DNA of 64,000 nucleotides from Saccharopolyspora phatthalungensis (lineage in GTDB: Bacteria > Actinomycetota > Actinomycetes > Mycobacteriales > Pseudonocardiaceae): the NCBI RefSeq assembly GCF_014203395.1, contig NZ_JACHIW010000004.1, forward strand, positions 62,001 to 126,000, written 5' to 3'. The notes below the pieces were generated by a model. It worked only from the letters and a program-made list of their open reading frames with translations, did no database searches and was not told where the DNA came from. The position numbers and the translations under genes are program-made. Each line of letters opens with the position of its first letter. The stretch's first letter is position 1. Shown here in pieces: positions 19,149 to 26,949 of the stretch.

Positions 19149-22100
19149 TCACTACAGGCAATTCCAGGTCGATGCTGACCGTTTCCGCTACCGAGGCCGA
19201 TTGCTACCGCACCATCGGCGATGCAGTGGCGGCGGCCAGTGCCGGCGACGTCATTTCCATTCAGCCCGGCACATACCGGGAATCGGTGGTACTGCACCGC
19301 GACGTGACGTTGTCGGCGGCCGGGCCACCGGGGGCCGTGCGCATCGAATCCGGCGGCGACCCGACGATCCGCATGACCACTGAATCGGCCGCACTGTCCG
19401 GCATCGTCGTGGTGCACGAGGGGTCGGAAACGTCGGCGATCGACGTGCCCATCGGTCGTCTTCGGTTGGACGAGTGCACTGTAGAGGCTCAGTCGGCCGC
19501 CGCGTTGTTCGTGCGCGGCCAGGCCGAGCTGCTGGCGCATGCCTGCACCTTCATCAACCCCGCGGGTGCCGGGATAATCGTCGTGGACCGCGGCGGCGGC
19601 AATTTCGACCAGTGCACGCTGCGCGAGATGAAGAACTCGGCCGTGGTGGTCCGCACCGGCGCCGACCCGCAATTCGTGGGCTGCACGATCACCGACGTCT
19701 CGGGCAGTGCGGTGCTGGCTGCCCAGCGGTCGCGGGGGACGGTGCGCAACTGCCGCATCGCGCGTGCCGGAAACCCCGCGTTGGTCATCGAGAGCGGCAG
19801 CACCTTGCACGTGTCCGGCACGACCATTTCGGAAGGCAACGGCGCGGGTGTGCTCGTGGCGGCCACCGCGGCGCCGGTGCTGGAAGACTGCCAGATCGAT
19901 GACTCCGCCGCGCAGGGCATCGTGCTGATGCAGCAGGCCGCGGCGGAGATGCGTCGAATCCGGGTCCGCCGTCCGGCCGGATACGGCATCCACGTGCTGG
20001 AAGGGGCGGCCGGGACCGTCACCGACTGCGAGATCAGCGGTGCCGGCGACGTCGGCGTGTGGATCTCCGAGTCCAGCACGGTGTTCAACGGTCTTCGGAT
20101 CGAAGACAGCGCGGGAACGGGGATCCTGGTCCGCGACTCGGCCACTCCGTCCTTTTCGGACGTTCAGGTGCAGCGCGCCGGCGGCTACGGCCTGGAGGTC
20201 CGCGCGGGCGGCTCGCCCAAGCTGGCGGGCGCGCTGATCAACGCGGCTGCCTCGGACGGTGTCCTGGTGACCGAGCAGGGTCGCCTGAGCGTCGAGGACC
20301 TGTCCGTCACGGGCTCGGAGGCCGCGGGTGTGCGGGCCGTCGATGGCGGCTATCTCGATCTGAACGGCGTCACGGTGTCCGACAGCGGCGAAATCAACGT
20401 GCTCGTCGCGGACAGCGAGGCGGCGCTGCACGGATGCGACCTGTCCGGCGCCGGCCAGCAAGGCATGCTCGTCTCCGGCGGGTCGTCGGTGGAGCTGACC
20501 CAGATCCGGGCCAGCACTTCGGAAGGCTCCGGCATCGAATGGGCCGCCGGTACCACGGGAACCATGTCGCAGTGCGAGGCATCCAACAACGGTGGTGACG
20601 GCCTCGTGGTCGCTTCCACCGCGCCGCTCACGATCCGGGACTGCCTGCTCGAAGCCAACGGCGGCGCCGGGATGCGCATCACGGTGCGGCGGGACAACCT
20701 GCAGCTCAGCGGAATCGAGAGCAAGCGCAACAAGGACCCGGAAAGCGACAACTCCGGCAGCAACCCGCAGGTGTCCCAGCAACTGAAGCGGACCGGGAGC
20801 ACCGGTAACACCCGCCGGTTCGCCAAAGACTCCGAGGACGAGGCCCCCAAGCAGACCACTTCACCGAAGCGCGAAGGACCGCTGGGCGAGCTGCTCGACG
20901 AGCTCAATTCGCTCGTGGGCTTGGCCGATGTCAAGCGGGAAGTGGAGATCCTGACCCGGTTGGAGCAGATGGCCGAACGGCGCGCGGCGGCTGGCCTTCC
21001 GATGCCCCCGATGAGCAGGCACCTCGTCTTCACCGGCTCGCCCGGTACCGGTAAGACGACCGTGGCGCGGCTTTACGGCAAGATCCTCGCGGAACTGGGA
21101 GTGCTGCGCAGCGGGCAACTCGTCGAGGTGGGCCGGGCCGATCTGGTCGCCAGCATCGTCGGTGGGACGGCCATGAAGACCACCGAGTGCTTCGAGCGCG
21201 CACTGGGCGGCGTGCTGTTCATCGACGAGGCATACACGCTGTCGGCCACCAGCGGCGGCGGCGCGGACTTCGGTCGCGAGGCGATCGACACCCTGGTGAA
21301 GCTGATGGAGGACCACCGCGAGGACGTCGTGGTGATCGTGGCCGGGTACACCCTGGAGATGCGCAAGTTCCTGGCCTCCAACCCCGGTCTCGGCTCCCGG
21401 TTCTCCCGCACGATCGAATTCGCCGATTACTCGTCGTCCGACCTGGTCACGATCATCGAGGGACTGTGCCGGTCCAACGACTACCGGCTGGAGTTCGAGA
21501 CCCGCGAAGCGGTCCTGAGCTACTTCGAGAAGCTGCCGCGCGACGAGTCCTTCGGCAACGGTCGTACCGCGCGGAAGGTGTTCGAGGAAATGATCGGACG
21601 CCAGGCGTACCGGCTCGCCGATTCCCCGGAGGCCAATGCGGTCGAGATGACTCGCCTGCTGCCCGAGGACATCGGCGCGCTGCCCGGCAGCGGGATCGGT
21701 GCGGGCGCGGCGAACGTGGACACCGACAAGGTGGAGTCGCTGCTGAACAAGCTGCAGCAGATGGTGGGGCTGGCCGAGGTGAAGCACGAGGTCAGCAACA
21801 TGGTGGACCTGCTGGCCTCGGCTCGGCAGCGGCAGGCCGCCGGGCTCCCGGTGCCGTCGCTGAGCCGACACCTGATCTTCGGTGGCCCGCCCGGTACCGG
21901 TAAAACGACCGTGGCCAGGCTCTACGGCGAGATCCTCACCGCGCTCGGGGTGCTCGCCCGCGGGCAGGTGATCGAGGTCGGCCGCGCCAACCTGGTCGGG
22001 GAGTACGTCGGCCACACCGCGCAGCGCACGACCGAGGCGTTCGACCGCGCCCGCGGCGGCCTACTGTTCATCGACGAGGCGTACACGCTGTCGTCGCAGC

Positions 22101-22552
22101 GGGGGTCCGGGACCGATTTCGGTCGGGAAGCCATCGACACGCTGGTGAAGTTGATGGAGGACCACCGCGACGAGGTCGTGGTGGTGGCGGCCGGGTACGA
22201 GGAGCAGATGGAGGACTTCCTGGCGGCCAACCCCGGGTTGTCGTCGCGGTTCTCCCACCGGGTCCGGTTCGCCAACTACAGCAACGACGAGCTGGTCACC
22301 ATCGTCACCCAGCACGCCGCGTCGGCCGGTTACGAATGCACCGGCCCGACGGTCGCGGCGCTGCGCGCGCACTTCGTGGCCGTGCCGCGCGGGGTGTCGT
22401 TCGGCAACGGCCGGTACGCCCGTCAGGTCATGGACGCGGCGGTGACCCGCCACGCCAAACGCCTACGGCTCACGGCTTCGCCGACGCTGGAGGATTTGTG
22501 CGTGCTGCTGCCGGAAGACATCCCAGGACCGGATGAGATCGTCGGCACGTGA
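19133..22552 (+). CDS. Right-handed beta-helix protein with two CbxX-type AAA+ ATPase domains
   Basis: I prefer GTG 19133, with AGGAG at 19123-19127 and a 16-bp overlap with the upstream gene; ATG 19172 is the alternative. The N-terminal ~500 residues are parallel beta-helix repeats rich in DC.I..., GI.V and NGG.G turns, opening with TIGDAVAAASAGDVI. A charged linker follows. Two AAA+ modules then carry Walker A GSPGTGKTT (~635) and GGPPGTGKTT (~916), each with Walker B LFIDEAYTL and sensor segments like AGYTLEM and AGYEEQM. They resemble CbxX/CfqX and the EccA ATPase of type VII secretion. It probably remodels or delivers proteins encoded in the same operon, which is inference. The stop is followed by palindrome copy 2, interrupted by an IS. 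Confidence 0.88.
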   Translation: MAGKLITTGNSRSMLTVSATEADCYRTIGDAVAAASAGDVISIQPGTYRESVVLHRDVTLSAAGPPGAVRIESGGDPTIRMTTESAALSGIVVVHEGSETSAIDVPIGRLRLDECTVEAQSAAALFVRGQAELLAHACTFINPAGAGIIVVDRGGGNFDQCTLREMKNSAVVVRTGADPQFVGCTITDVSGSAVLAAQRSRGTVRNCRIARAGNPALVIESGSTLHVSGTTISEGNGAGVLVAATAAPVLEDCQIDDSAAQGIVLMQQAAAEMRRIRVRRPAGYGIHVLEGAAGTVTDCEISGAGDVGVWISESSTVFNGLRIEDSAGTGILVRDSATPSFSDVQVQRAGGYGLEVRAGGSPKLAGALINAAASDGVLVTEQGRLSVEDLSVTGSEAAGVRAVDGGYLDLNGVTVSDSGEINVLVADSEAALHGCDLSGAGQQGMLVSGGSSVELTQIRASTSEGSGIEWAAGTTGTMSQCEASNNGGDGLVVASTAPLTIRDCLLEANGGAGMRITVRRDNLQLSGIESKRNKDPESDNSGSNPQVSQQLKRTGSTGNTRRFAKDSEDEAPKQTTSPKREGPLGELLDELNSLVGLADVKREVEILTRLEQMAERRAAAGLPMPPMSRHLVFTGSPGTGKTTVARLYGKILAELGVLRSGQLVEVGRADLVASIVGGTAMKTTECFERALGGVLFIDEAYTLSATSGGGADFGREAIDTLVKLMEDHREDVVVIVAGYTLEMRKFLASNPGLGSRFSRTIEFADYSSSDLVTIIEGLCRSNDYRLEFETREAVLSYFEKLPRDESFGNGRTARKVFEEMIGRQAYRLADSPEANAVEMTRLLPEDIGALPGSGIGAGAANVDTDKVESLLNKLQQMVGLAEVKHEVSNMVDLLASARQRQAAGLPVPSLSRHLIFGGPPGTGKTTVARLYGEILTALGVLARGQVIEVGRANLVGEYVGHTAQRTTEAFDRARGGLLFIDEAYTLSSQRGSGTDFGREAIDTLVKLMEDHRDEVVVVAAGYEEQMEDFLAANPGLSSRFSHRVRFANYSNDELVTIVTQHAASAGYECTGPTVAALRAHFVAVPRGVSFGNGRYARQVMDAAVTRHAKRLRLTASPTLEDLCVLLPEDIPGPDEIVGT

Positions 22553-22593
22553 TCGCGCCGATTTCAATGGAGATCGGCGCGCTGATTTCCATT

Positions 22594-23570
22594 GAGGTGA
22601 TCTCAGAGAAATGGGGGCGGGGTGCGGGAGGCTTGTGAGCAGGGGGTTGTGGAGACAGGACGTGGGGTCCTGGTAGAAGAAGGTCTCGCTACAAGATCGT
22701 CTTCGTTACCAAGGACCCCACGTGATTACCTATACTGCCACGCTCGATGTCGACGACGAACTCACCCACTACCTGTCGCGGCTGCTGGCCGCCGAACGCC
22801 GCCGGCGCCTCACCCCGCGCGGGCGACGGGCGTTGACCCCGTTCAAACAAGCGGTTCTGGGGCTGCGGTGGTTCCTCGACCGCACCCCGATCCCGAAACT
22901 GGCCAGGGACAACAACATCGGCCGCGCCACCGGGTACCGCTATATCGACGAGGTCATCGACGTCCTCGCCGATCAGGCCCCTGATCTGCACGAAGCACTC
23001 GAAGACGCCGCCGCACAGGGGGCGGCCTACGTCATGGTGGACGGCAAACTGTTCAGCACCGACCGCCTCGGCGAAACCACCGAGAACAAAAACGGCACCC
23101 TCATCGACCGGTGGTTTTCCGGCAAACACCACACCCAGGGCGGCAACGTCCTGATGATCACCGACCCCACCGGATTCCCACTGTGGACCTCACCGGTGGA
23201 ACCCGGCAGCGTCCACGACAGCACCAGCGCCCAAGAGCACGTCCTGGGCGCCCTGTACTGGGCCTATTCCGAACTCGACCTACCGACCCTGGGCGACGGC
23301 GGATTCCAGGGCTCCGGCATCGGGGTGTTCACCCCGATCAAACACAGCAAAAGCGCCCCCAAGGGCTGCCCACTGGATATCGACAACAAAACCTACAACG
23401 CCCTGCTCAGAGGCCTACGCGCACTCTGCGAACGCGGCTTCGCCCTGCTCACCCAACGCTGGCGCACCCTCCAACACATCACCGCCAGCCCCCGCAAGAT
23501 CACCACCATCGTCCAAGCCGCGCTCACCCTCACCCGCCACGAACACGGCAAAATCCACTGAGATCACCTC
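22594..23570 (+). mobile_element. Insertion sequence (977 bp), DDE transposase, complete
   Basis: The ends are perfect 13-bp inverted repeats, GAGGTGATCTCAG at 22594-22606 and its complement at 23558-23570. They are flanked by ATT at 22591-22593 and 23571-23573, a 3-bp target duplication; because of base sharing, up to 5 bp (CATTG) is equally possible. The uninterrupted copies of the palindrome at 26186 and 49523 show what the empty site looked like. One transposase gene fills the element, and its stop codon lies in the right terminal repeat. Confidence 0.9.
22722..23561 (+). CDS. IS transposase (IS5-like DDE superfamily)
   Basis: The 279-aa protein has an N-terminal helix-turn-helix region (PIPKLARDNNIGRATGYRY). 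A catalytic core follows, with YVMVDGKLFSTDR for the first Asp, LPTLGDGGFQG for the second, and an ALCERGFALL segment carrying the terminal Glu. The start is a GTG or ATT-proximal codon just inside the left end. The spacing fits IS5-type DDE transposases. The reading frame is intact and the inverted repeats are perfect, so the element may still be active. Confidence 0.88.
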   Translation: MITYTATLDVDDELTHYLSRLLAAERRRRLTPRGRRALTPFKQAVLGLRWFLDRTPIPKLARDNNIGRATGYRYIDEVIDVLADQAPDLHEALEDAAAQGAAYVMVDGKLFSTDRLGETTENKNGTLIDRWFSGKHHTQGGNVLMITDPTGFPLWTSPVEPGSVHDSTSAQEHVLGALYWAYSELDLPTLGDGGFQGSGIGVFTPIKHSKSAPKGCPLDIDNKTYNALLRGLRALCERGFALLTQRWRTLQHITASPRKITTIVQAALTLTRHEHGKIH

Positions 23571-23590
23571 ATTGAAATCGCCGGCAACAG

Positions 23591-23629
23591 AAGCGCCCCC
23601 GGCACGTGGTTGGGATGCCGGGGGCGCTT
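23591..23629. terminator. Bidirectional hairpin terminator
   Basis: AAGCGCCCCCGGCA (23591-23604) pairs perfectly with TGCCGGGGGCGCTT (23616-23629) across an 11-nt loop. It lies between convergent genes, the IS/AAA+ side and the DUF397 gene. Confidence 0.82.
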
Positions 23630-23641
23630 CGCTGTGCACGG

Positions 23642-23836
23642 TCAGAACCGGCCGGACTTCACGGCGTCGATGAACGCCGACCACTGCGCGGCGGTTGTAG
23701 TGAAGTACCCGGCGGCCCTGTCCTTCGTGTCGCGGACAGCGGCGCCGTTGTCGATCCGGCCAACCTCTACGCAGTTGGTTTCCTGGTTGGATCGGCTGGA
23801 CTTCCGCCAGTTGGCAGGGTGCTTCGATAACGTCAT
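23642..23836 (-). CDS. DUF397 small protein
   Basis: This 64-aa protein contains WRKSSRSNQETNCVEVG, then AAVRDTKDR and FIDAVKSGRF, the standard DUF397 pattern (W.KSS.S...CVEV...VRDSK...W..F...vk.G). These proteins are nearly always encoded beside an XRE/DUF5753 regulator in actinomycetes, and the pair is thought to act together in development or antibiotic control (as in the Streptomyces abaA locus). Its ATG overlaps the upstream regulator's stop by 4 bp. Confidence 0.92.
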   Translation of the reverse strand: MTLSKHPANWRKSSRSNQETNCVEVGRIDNGAAVRDTKDRAAGYFTTTAAQWSAFIDAVKSGRF

Positions 23837-24690
23837 GTCGTCGTCTCCTCACCGTTGATGGCACCGGCGATGAGCTCGCGCGACTCGTCCGGGCTCATCG
23901 CCACCCGATCGATATCTTCTCGCGCGGAGACGAACGCCCGCACATCGCCCTCATCACGAAGAAACGCGCTTGACCTGTGGTGCTCCAGATGCACCACGGG
24001 CGCGGCTTTCAGGAACTCCAGCAGCACGAACGGACCTGCGTGCGCCGGTGTCCATCCTGCGGACTGCGGGATGACTCGAATCTCGACGTTGTCGCGGTCG
24101 GTCATCTCCAGCAGGAAATGTAGTTGGTCCGTCATCACCACGGGGCCACCGATCGACTGGTGCAACGCGGCCTCCAACAAGAACGCCGCGAACCGCACTG
24201 GCGATCGCCGACGGGTAATCAGGTCGCGGCGACCAAGCCGCATCATCACCCGTTTATCCGTCTCATCGCAAGGAATCCCGGCACTCATGATCGCCCGCGC
24301 GTAGTCGGAGGTCTGCAACAGCCCTGGTACGACGATTGGCGAAACGTCAGTGATGGATGTTGCGATGCGTTCGAACTTCAGCAGTGCGGCAAGCTGGTCC
24401 GCCTCACCGCCTGGGCCGACCGACACGGTGTTCGGTGGTTCCGAGACCGCGTCACGCGCCAGCCGCATCAACCGCTCGCGGGCAGCCGTGCTTAGCCTGA
24501 GCACGGCGCACACCGTGGCGACGGATTCGGTTGAAGGTACTCGTTCGCCGCGTTCCCAGCGCACGAGAACCGAGTGCGAGACGTCCAAATTGGTCGCTAG
24601 CTGCCGCAGCGAACGACCAGTTTTCTCTCGTGCGTCGCGTAGCTCCGCACCGAGAACGTAGGCAAGTGGCGCTGGCGTGGTCTCGCTCAT
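23833..24690 (-). CDS. XRE-family regulator with DUF5753 domain
   Basis: The ATG at 24690 gives 285 aa. An N-terminal helix-turn-helix (residues ~12-65: LRQLATNLDVSHSVLVRWERG) is followed by the DUF5753 ligand-like domain with VPGLLQTSDYARA, VRFAAFLLEAALHQ and a C-terminal FVLLEF segment. It is divergent from the small-gene operon at 24865, and the space between holds strong GAGACC/GGTCTC palindromes that are probably its operators. It partners the DUF397 protein downstream. Confidence 0.92.
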   Translation of the reverse strand: MSETTPAPLAYVLGAELRDAREKTGRSLRQLATNLDVSHSVLVRWERGERVPSTESVATVCAVLRLSTAARERLMRLARDAVSEPPNTVSVGPGGEADQLAALLKFERIATSITDVSPIVVPGLLQTSDYARAIMSAGIPCDETDKRVMMRLGRRDLITRRRSPVRFAAFLLEAALHQSIGGPVVMTDQLHFLLEMTDRDNVEIRVIPQSAGWTPAHAGPFVLLEFLKAAPVVHLEHHRSSAFLRDEGDVRAFVSAREDIDRVAMSPDESRELIAGAINGEETTT

Positions 24691-24758
24691 GCACCGAACC
24701 CTAATGCACACCGCAGCCGCCGTGGATCAGTCGTTTAGGTGATTGATCAACTGGTGTC

Positions 24759-24802
24759 GAGACCATCAATATTGGTCTCGAAAGTTTCGAGACCGAGAGA
24801 CC
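24759..24802. promoter_or_regulatory. Putative operator: four GAGACC boxes
   Basis: GAGACC (24759-24764) faces GGTCTC (24774-24779). That GGTCTC also begins an almost continuous palindrome, arms GGTCTCGAAA and TTTCGAGACC with a 1-nt centre (24774-24794). A fourth GAGACC lies at 24797-24802. The site sits between the divergent XRE/DUF5753 gene and the 24865 operon, so it probably controls both. Confidence 0.7.
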
Positions 24803-24864
24803 GGAGGCTGTATGCGTTACTTCGCCGGTTCTAAGTCCAGCCCCTCACACCGGATGGTGTCCTA

Positions 24865-25098
24865 ATGTTCAGGCCACATCCGTTCCATTGGGTGCCTGCC
24901 GAAGGCAAGCGGCACGCCAGCACCGACCCCAAACCTTTCAAGGGCTACCCGACCGGTTTCGTGGTGGCCACCCTGTGCGGTCACCAGTTGGCCGCCGACA
25001 ACTCCGAACCGGCGTGGTTTTGGGAAATGTGCGCCGCCTGCGACGTCAAGGCCCGCGACCTCGCTAAGACCCCGACGCCACCCGTGGGGGGTGCTTGA
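24865..25098 (+). CDS. Small zinc-ribbon-like protein
   Basis: This 77-aa protein opens with HPFHWVPAEGKRHAS and contains TLCGHQL and later WFWEMCAACDVKA, giving a CxxH...CxxC set that could hold one zinc. Proteins of this layout are commonly encoded beside XRE/DUF397 pairs in actinomycetes. It is the first gene of a four-gene operon with 1-4 bp overlaps. The function is unknown; a role in regulation or protein contact is plausible. Confidence 0.75.
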   Translation: MFRPHPFHWVPAEGKRHASTDPKPFKGYPTGFVVATLCGHQLAADNSEPAWFWEMCAACDVKARDLAKTPTPPVGGA

Positions 25099-25322
25099 TG
25101 AGCGCTGCCGATGCCGGGCGGTCGGCCGTTCTCGCCGCGCTGTCGGTCAAAACAGCCGTCAAGCTCGAAGACCTCGCCGAATCCGTCCGTAGTGGACGGA
25201 CGACTAATGGCGATTACCTCGACATGTCACGGCTGTTGTCCGAACTGGCTGCGCTACTAAGAGATCGATGTACGGGCTACGTGCCGCCGCGCGCGGTTGG
25301 CCCGAAGCAGGTCGAGCAGTGA
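25098..25322 (+). CDS. Small helical hypothetical protein
   Basis: It starts at ATG 25098, whose first base is the last of the previous stop (TGATG); TTG 25095 is also possible. The 74 residues are mostly helical (VLAALSVKTAVKLEDLAE, MSRLLSELAALLRD) without recognisable motifs. The next gene's GTG overlaps its stop. It is retained in the operon by tight coupling. Confidence 0.65.
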   Translation: MSAADAGRSAVLAALSVKTAVKLEDLAESVRSGRTTNGDYLDMSRLLSELAALLRDRCTGYVPPRAVGPKQVEQ

Positions 25323-25672
25323 CGACCGCGTTCGTCTCCACTGGCCTGCTGGTTGTCAGCGCGCTCGCAATGTGGGCGACGTTCTACTACGCCCCGGCCC
25401 GGCACGCCGGAGGTGGTGAAGGCGCGTTGACGGTCTCCTACCTGATCGCGCGGGTGGAGGCCGAGACCACCGGCGGCCGACATCGGCTGCGGGAGCCCCG
25501 CATCGTGCAGCTGCGCGGCGATCTCGCCGATGCCCTTGCCGACGAGGAAACCCGAATCCTGCCGCTCGTCGACACCGGCCGACCAGTCAACAACCGTGAC
25601 GCGTTCGCACGGCATCGGGGGATGCTGCGGCGAATTCTGGCCAGACTTGACCGGATAGACGTGAATCGATGA
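25319..25672 (+). CDS. Small single-pass membrane protein
   Basis: The GTG at 25319 overlaps the preceding stop (GTGA), giving 117 aa. Residues ~5-25 (FVSTGLLVVSALAMWATFYY) form one membrane segment with a short N-terminal tail. The rest is a charged cytoplasmic or outer domain with two helices, ending in GMLRRILARLDRI. The same ending, in altered form, recurs near 30455-30509. No family is recognised. Confidence 0.62.
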   Translation: MTTAFVSTGLLVVSALAMWATFYYAPARHAGGGEGALTVSYLIARVEAETTGGRHRLREPRIVQLRGDLADALADEETRILPLVDTGRPVNNRDAFARHRGMLRRILARLDRIDVNR

Positions 25673-25941
25673 GCAAGCCCAGGGGCAAGACACCGGGGGA
25701 GCAGATCGGGTCGGTGGCGTTGACCTTGAGGGAGCCTTTGGAGCACGCCGAACAACTGCACCGGCGTACGAGCAAACTCGTGATGCGCGACGAGCCCACT
25801 GCGAACAGTGTGGCAGGACATTCCCTGCTGGCGCACCTCGAAGTGGGCAGTGACATTGGACGGGATCTCCTGCGACATAAGGCAGAAGCCGACGCGCTAG
25901 CAGTCGGGGTACTAGCCGGATTGCCGACCGCCGAGGAGTAG
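25669..25941 (+). CDS. Small helical hypothetical protein
   Basis: This 90-aa protein starts at ATG 25669 overlapping the preceding TGA. It is hydrophilic, with a helix containing LREPLEHAEQLHRRTSKLVM, and ends GVLAGLPTAEE. It is last in the four-gene operon. After the stop, hairpin-rich non-coding DNA follows to 26132, part of which has a diverged counterpart near 30507-30645. Confidence 0.62.
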   Translation: MSKPRGKTPGEQIGSVALTLREPLEHAEQLHRRTSKLVMRDEPTANSVAGHSLLAHLEVGSDIGRDLLRHKAEADALAVGVLAGLPTAEE

Positions 25942-26132
25942 ACCCGGTGAAAGCTTCGCTGCCGACACTCCTCCCCCCTCGGCAAGTGCTCTCACCGACA
26001 GTGCCCTGTACTGCCGATCCCCAGCGGCGCGCGGGGCACCGGGATGGCCGGGCCGCGGAAACCTCTCGACGCGGCCCGGTCATCCCCGACCTTCGGCCCA
26101 GCACGGCCCGTTCTCGTGACGCACACGGACCA

Positions 26133-26252
26133 GCTGCCGGAAGACATCCCAGGACCGGATGAGATCGTCGGCACGTGATCGCGCCGATTTCAATGGAGAT
26201 CGGGCGCGCTGATTTCCGTTGAAATCGCCGGCAACAGAAGCGCCCCCGGCAC
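26133..26252. repeat. Right copy of the 120-bp duplication (IS-free)
   Basis: The sequence repeats the 3' end of the AAA+ gene, including its TGA at 26176-26178, then a complete palindrome (26186-26226) and a terminator arm. Because the palindrome is unbroken here, it reveals the IS target in the left copy. The preceding reading frame is unrelated, so the 15-codon AAA+ tail is not expressed as such. Confidence 0.88.
26186..26226. repeat. Dispersed palindromic repeat, copy 3
   Basis: Arms GATTTCAATGGAGATC and GATTTCCGTTGAAATC flank a GGGCGCGCT-type centre. Two mismatches and one extra G separate it from the perfect copy at 49523. Like the other copies it lies after a stop codon. Confidence 0.8.
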
Positions 26253-26337
26253 CACTTCAACCCTGAAGTGGAAGTGGTCCCGGGTGCGGGGCGCTCTCGT
26301 CGTACTGTGGTCCAGCACTACGACGGGAAGGATAACG

Positions 26338-26637
26338 ATGCTGCGGCCAATGCCATCCCCTGCTGAGTTCGGCATGTGGGACACCTTGCCCGAAGACCCG
26401 CCCGAGCATCTGCTCGATCTGTCCGATGAGGACGTCAAGGACACCATCCGGCGCCGCGACATCCTCAAACAAGAGTGGCGCGGGTACCTGAACTACCCGC
26501 ACGGATTCTGGCCGGACGCCTCGATCGAGCGGGACACCATTGGGCAGGGCGAAGCATGGCGCAACTGGCTTCTCCGCCGCGCGTGGGATGCAGTAGCTAC
26601 GCTAAACGCCCATCTGCGCCGCCGGGCCGGTATCTAG
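26338..26637 (+). CDS. Hypothetical protein
   Basis: The ATG at 26338 follows GGGAAGGA at a good distance, giving 99 aa. It is acidic in the first half (PEDPPEHLLDLSDEDVKD) and basic and tryptophan-containing in the second (WRNWLLRRAWDAVATLNAHLRRR). I recognise no family. It stands alone, ~85 bp after the right duplication copy, and is followed by a strong hairpin at 26840. Confidence 0.6.
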   Translation: MLRPMPSPAEFGMWDTLPEDPPEHLLDLSDEDVKDTIRRRDILKQEWRGYLNYPHGFWPDASIERDTIGQGEAWRNWLLRRAWDAVATLNAHLRRRAGI

Positions 26638-26839
26638 TCGCCTGGGTCCACCGCCGACTGGCAACCTTCGCACAAGTCTCCGTCGCGGTCGGCTGCCCCG
26701 CCGCACATCCTGAACGCCCGCCATGTGATCACCTCCGGCAAGCAGTCTCCGCAGATGATCTTGGTGCCGCGTCTTCCGATTGAGTGATGAAGCGCCCCAC
26801 ACCCTGCGCCGGGACGCTGTTGGCGAATTGATCAAGGCG

Positions 26840-26879
26840 GGATGCCCCTGCATGATCACCCGATCATGCAGGGGCATCC
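26840..26879. terminator. Strong hairpin terminator
   Basis: An 18-bp perfect stem (GGATGCCCCTGCATGATC and its complement) with a 4-nt loop lies between the plus-strand 26338 gene and the convergent regulator ending at 26950. It can serve both directions. Confidence 0.82.
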
Positions 26880-26949
26880 GTCGTGGGAGGTCTGAAGTGT
26901 CGTTGCGGCTCGGCAGCGTGGTGGTGTAAGAAGCGTCGAGTTTGGCTAC

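Larger units (their letters stand above)
22507..23605. repeat. Left copy of a 120-bp duplication, split by an IS
   Basis: Bases 22507-22593 plus 23571-23605 are nearly identical to 26133-26252. They cover the last 15 codons of the AAA+ gene, the dispersed palindrome and the first arm of a terminator. The IS at 22594-23570 splits this copy. Against the right copy I see one missing G and one A/G difference outside the IS. Confidence 0.88.

Noticed and set aside
22507-26252. Phage-type attachment sites
   Set aside because: The direct repeats resemble att sites, but no integrase, excisionase or tRNA target lies between or beside them. Duplication or homologous recombination explains them as well.
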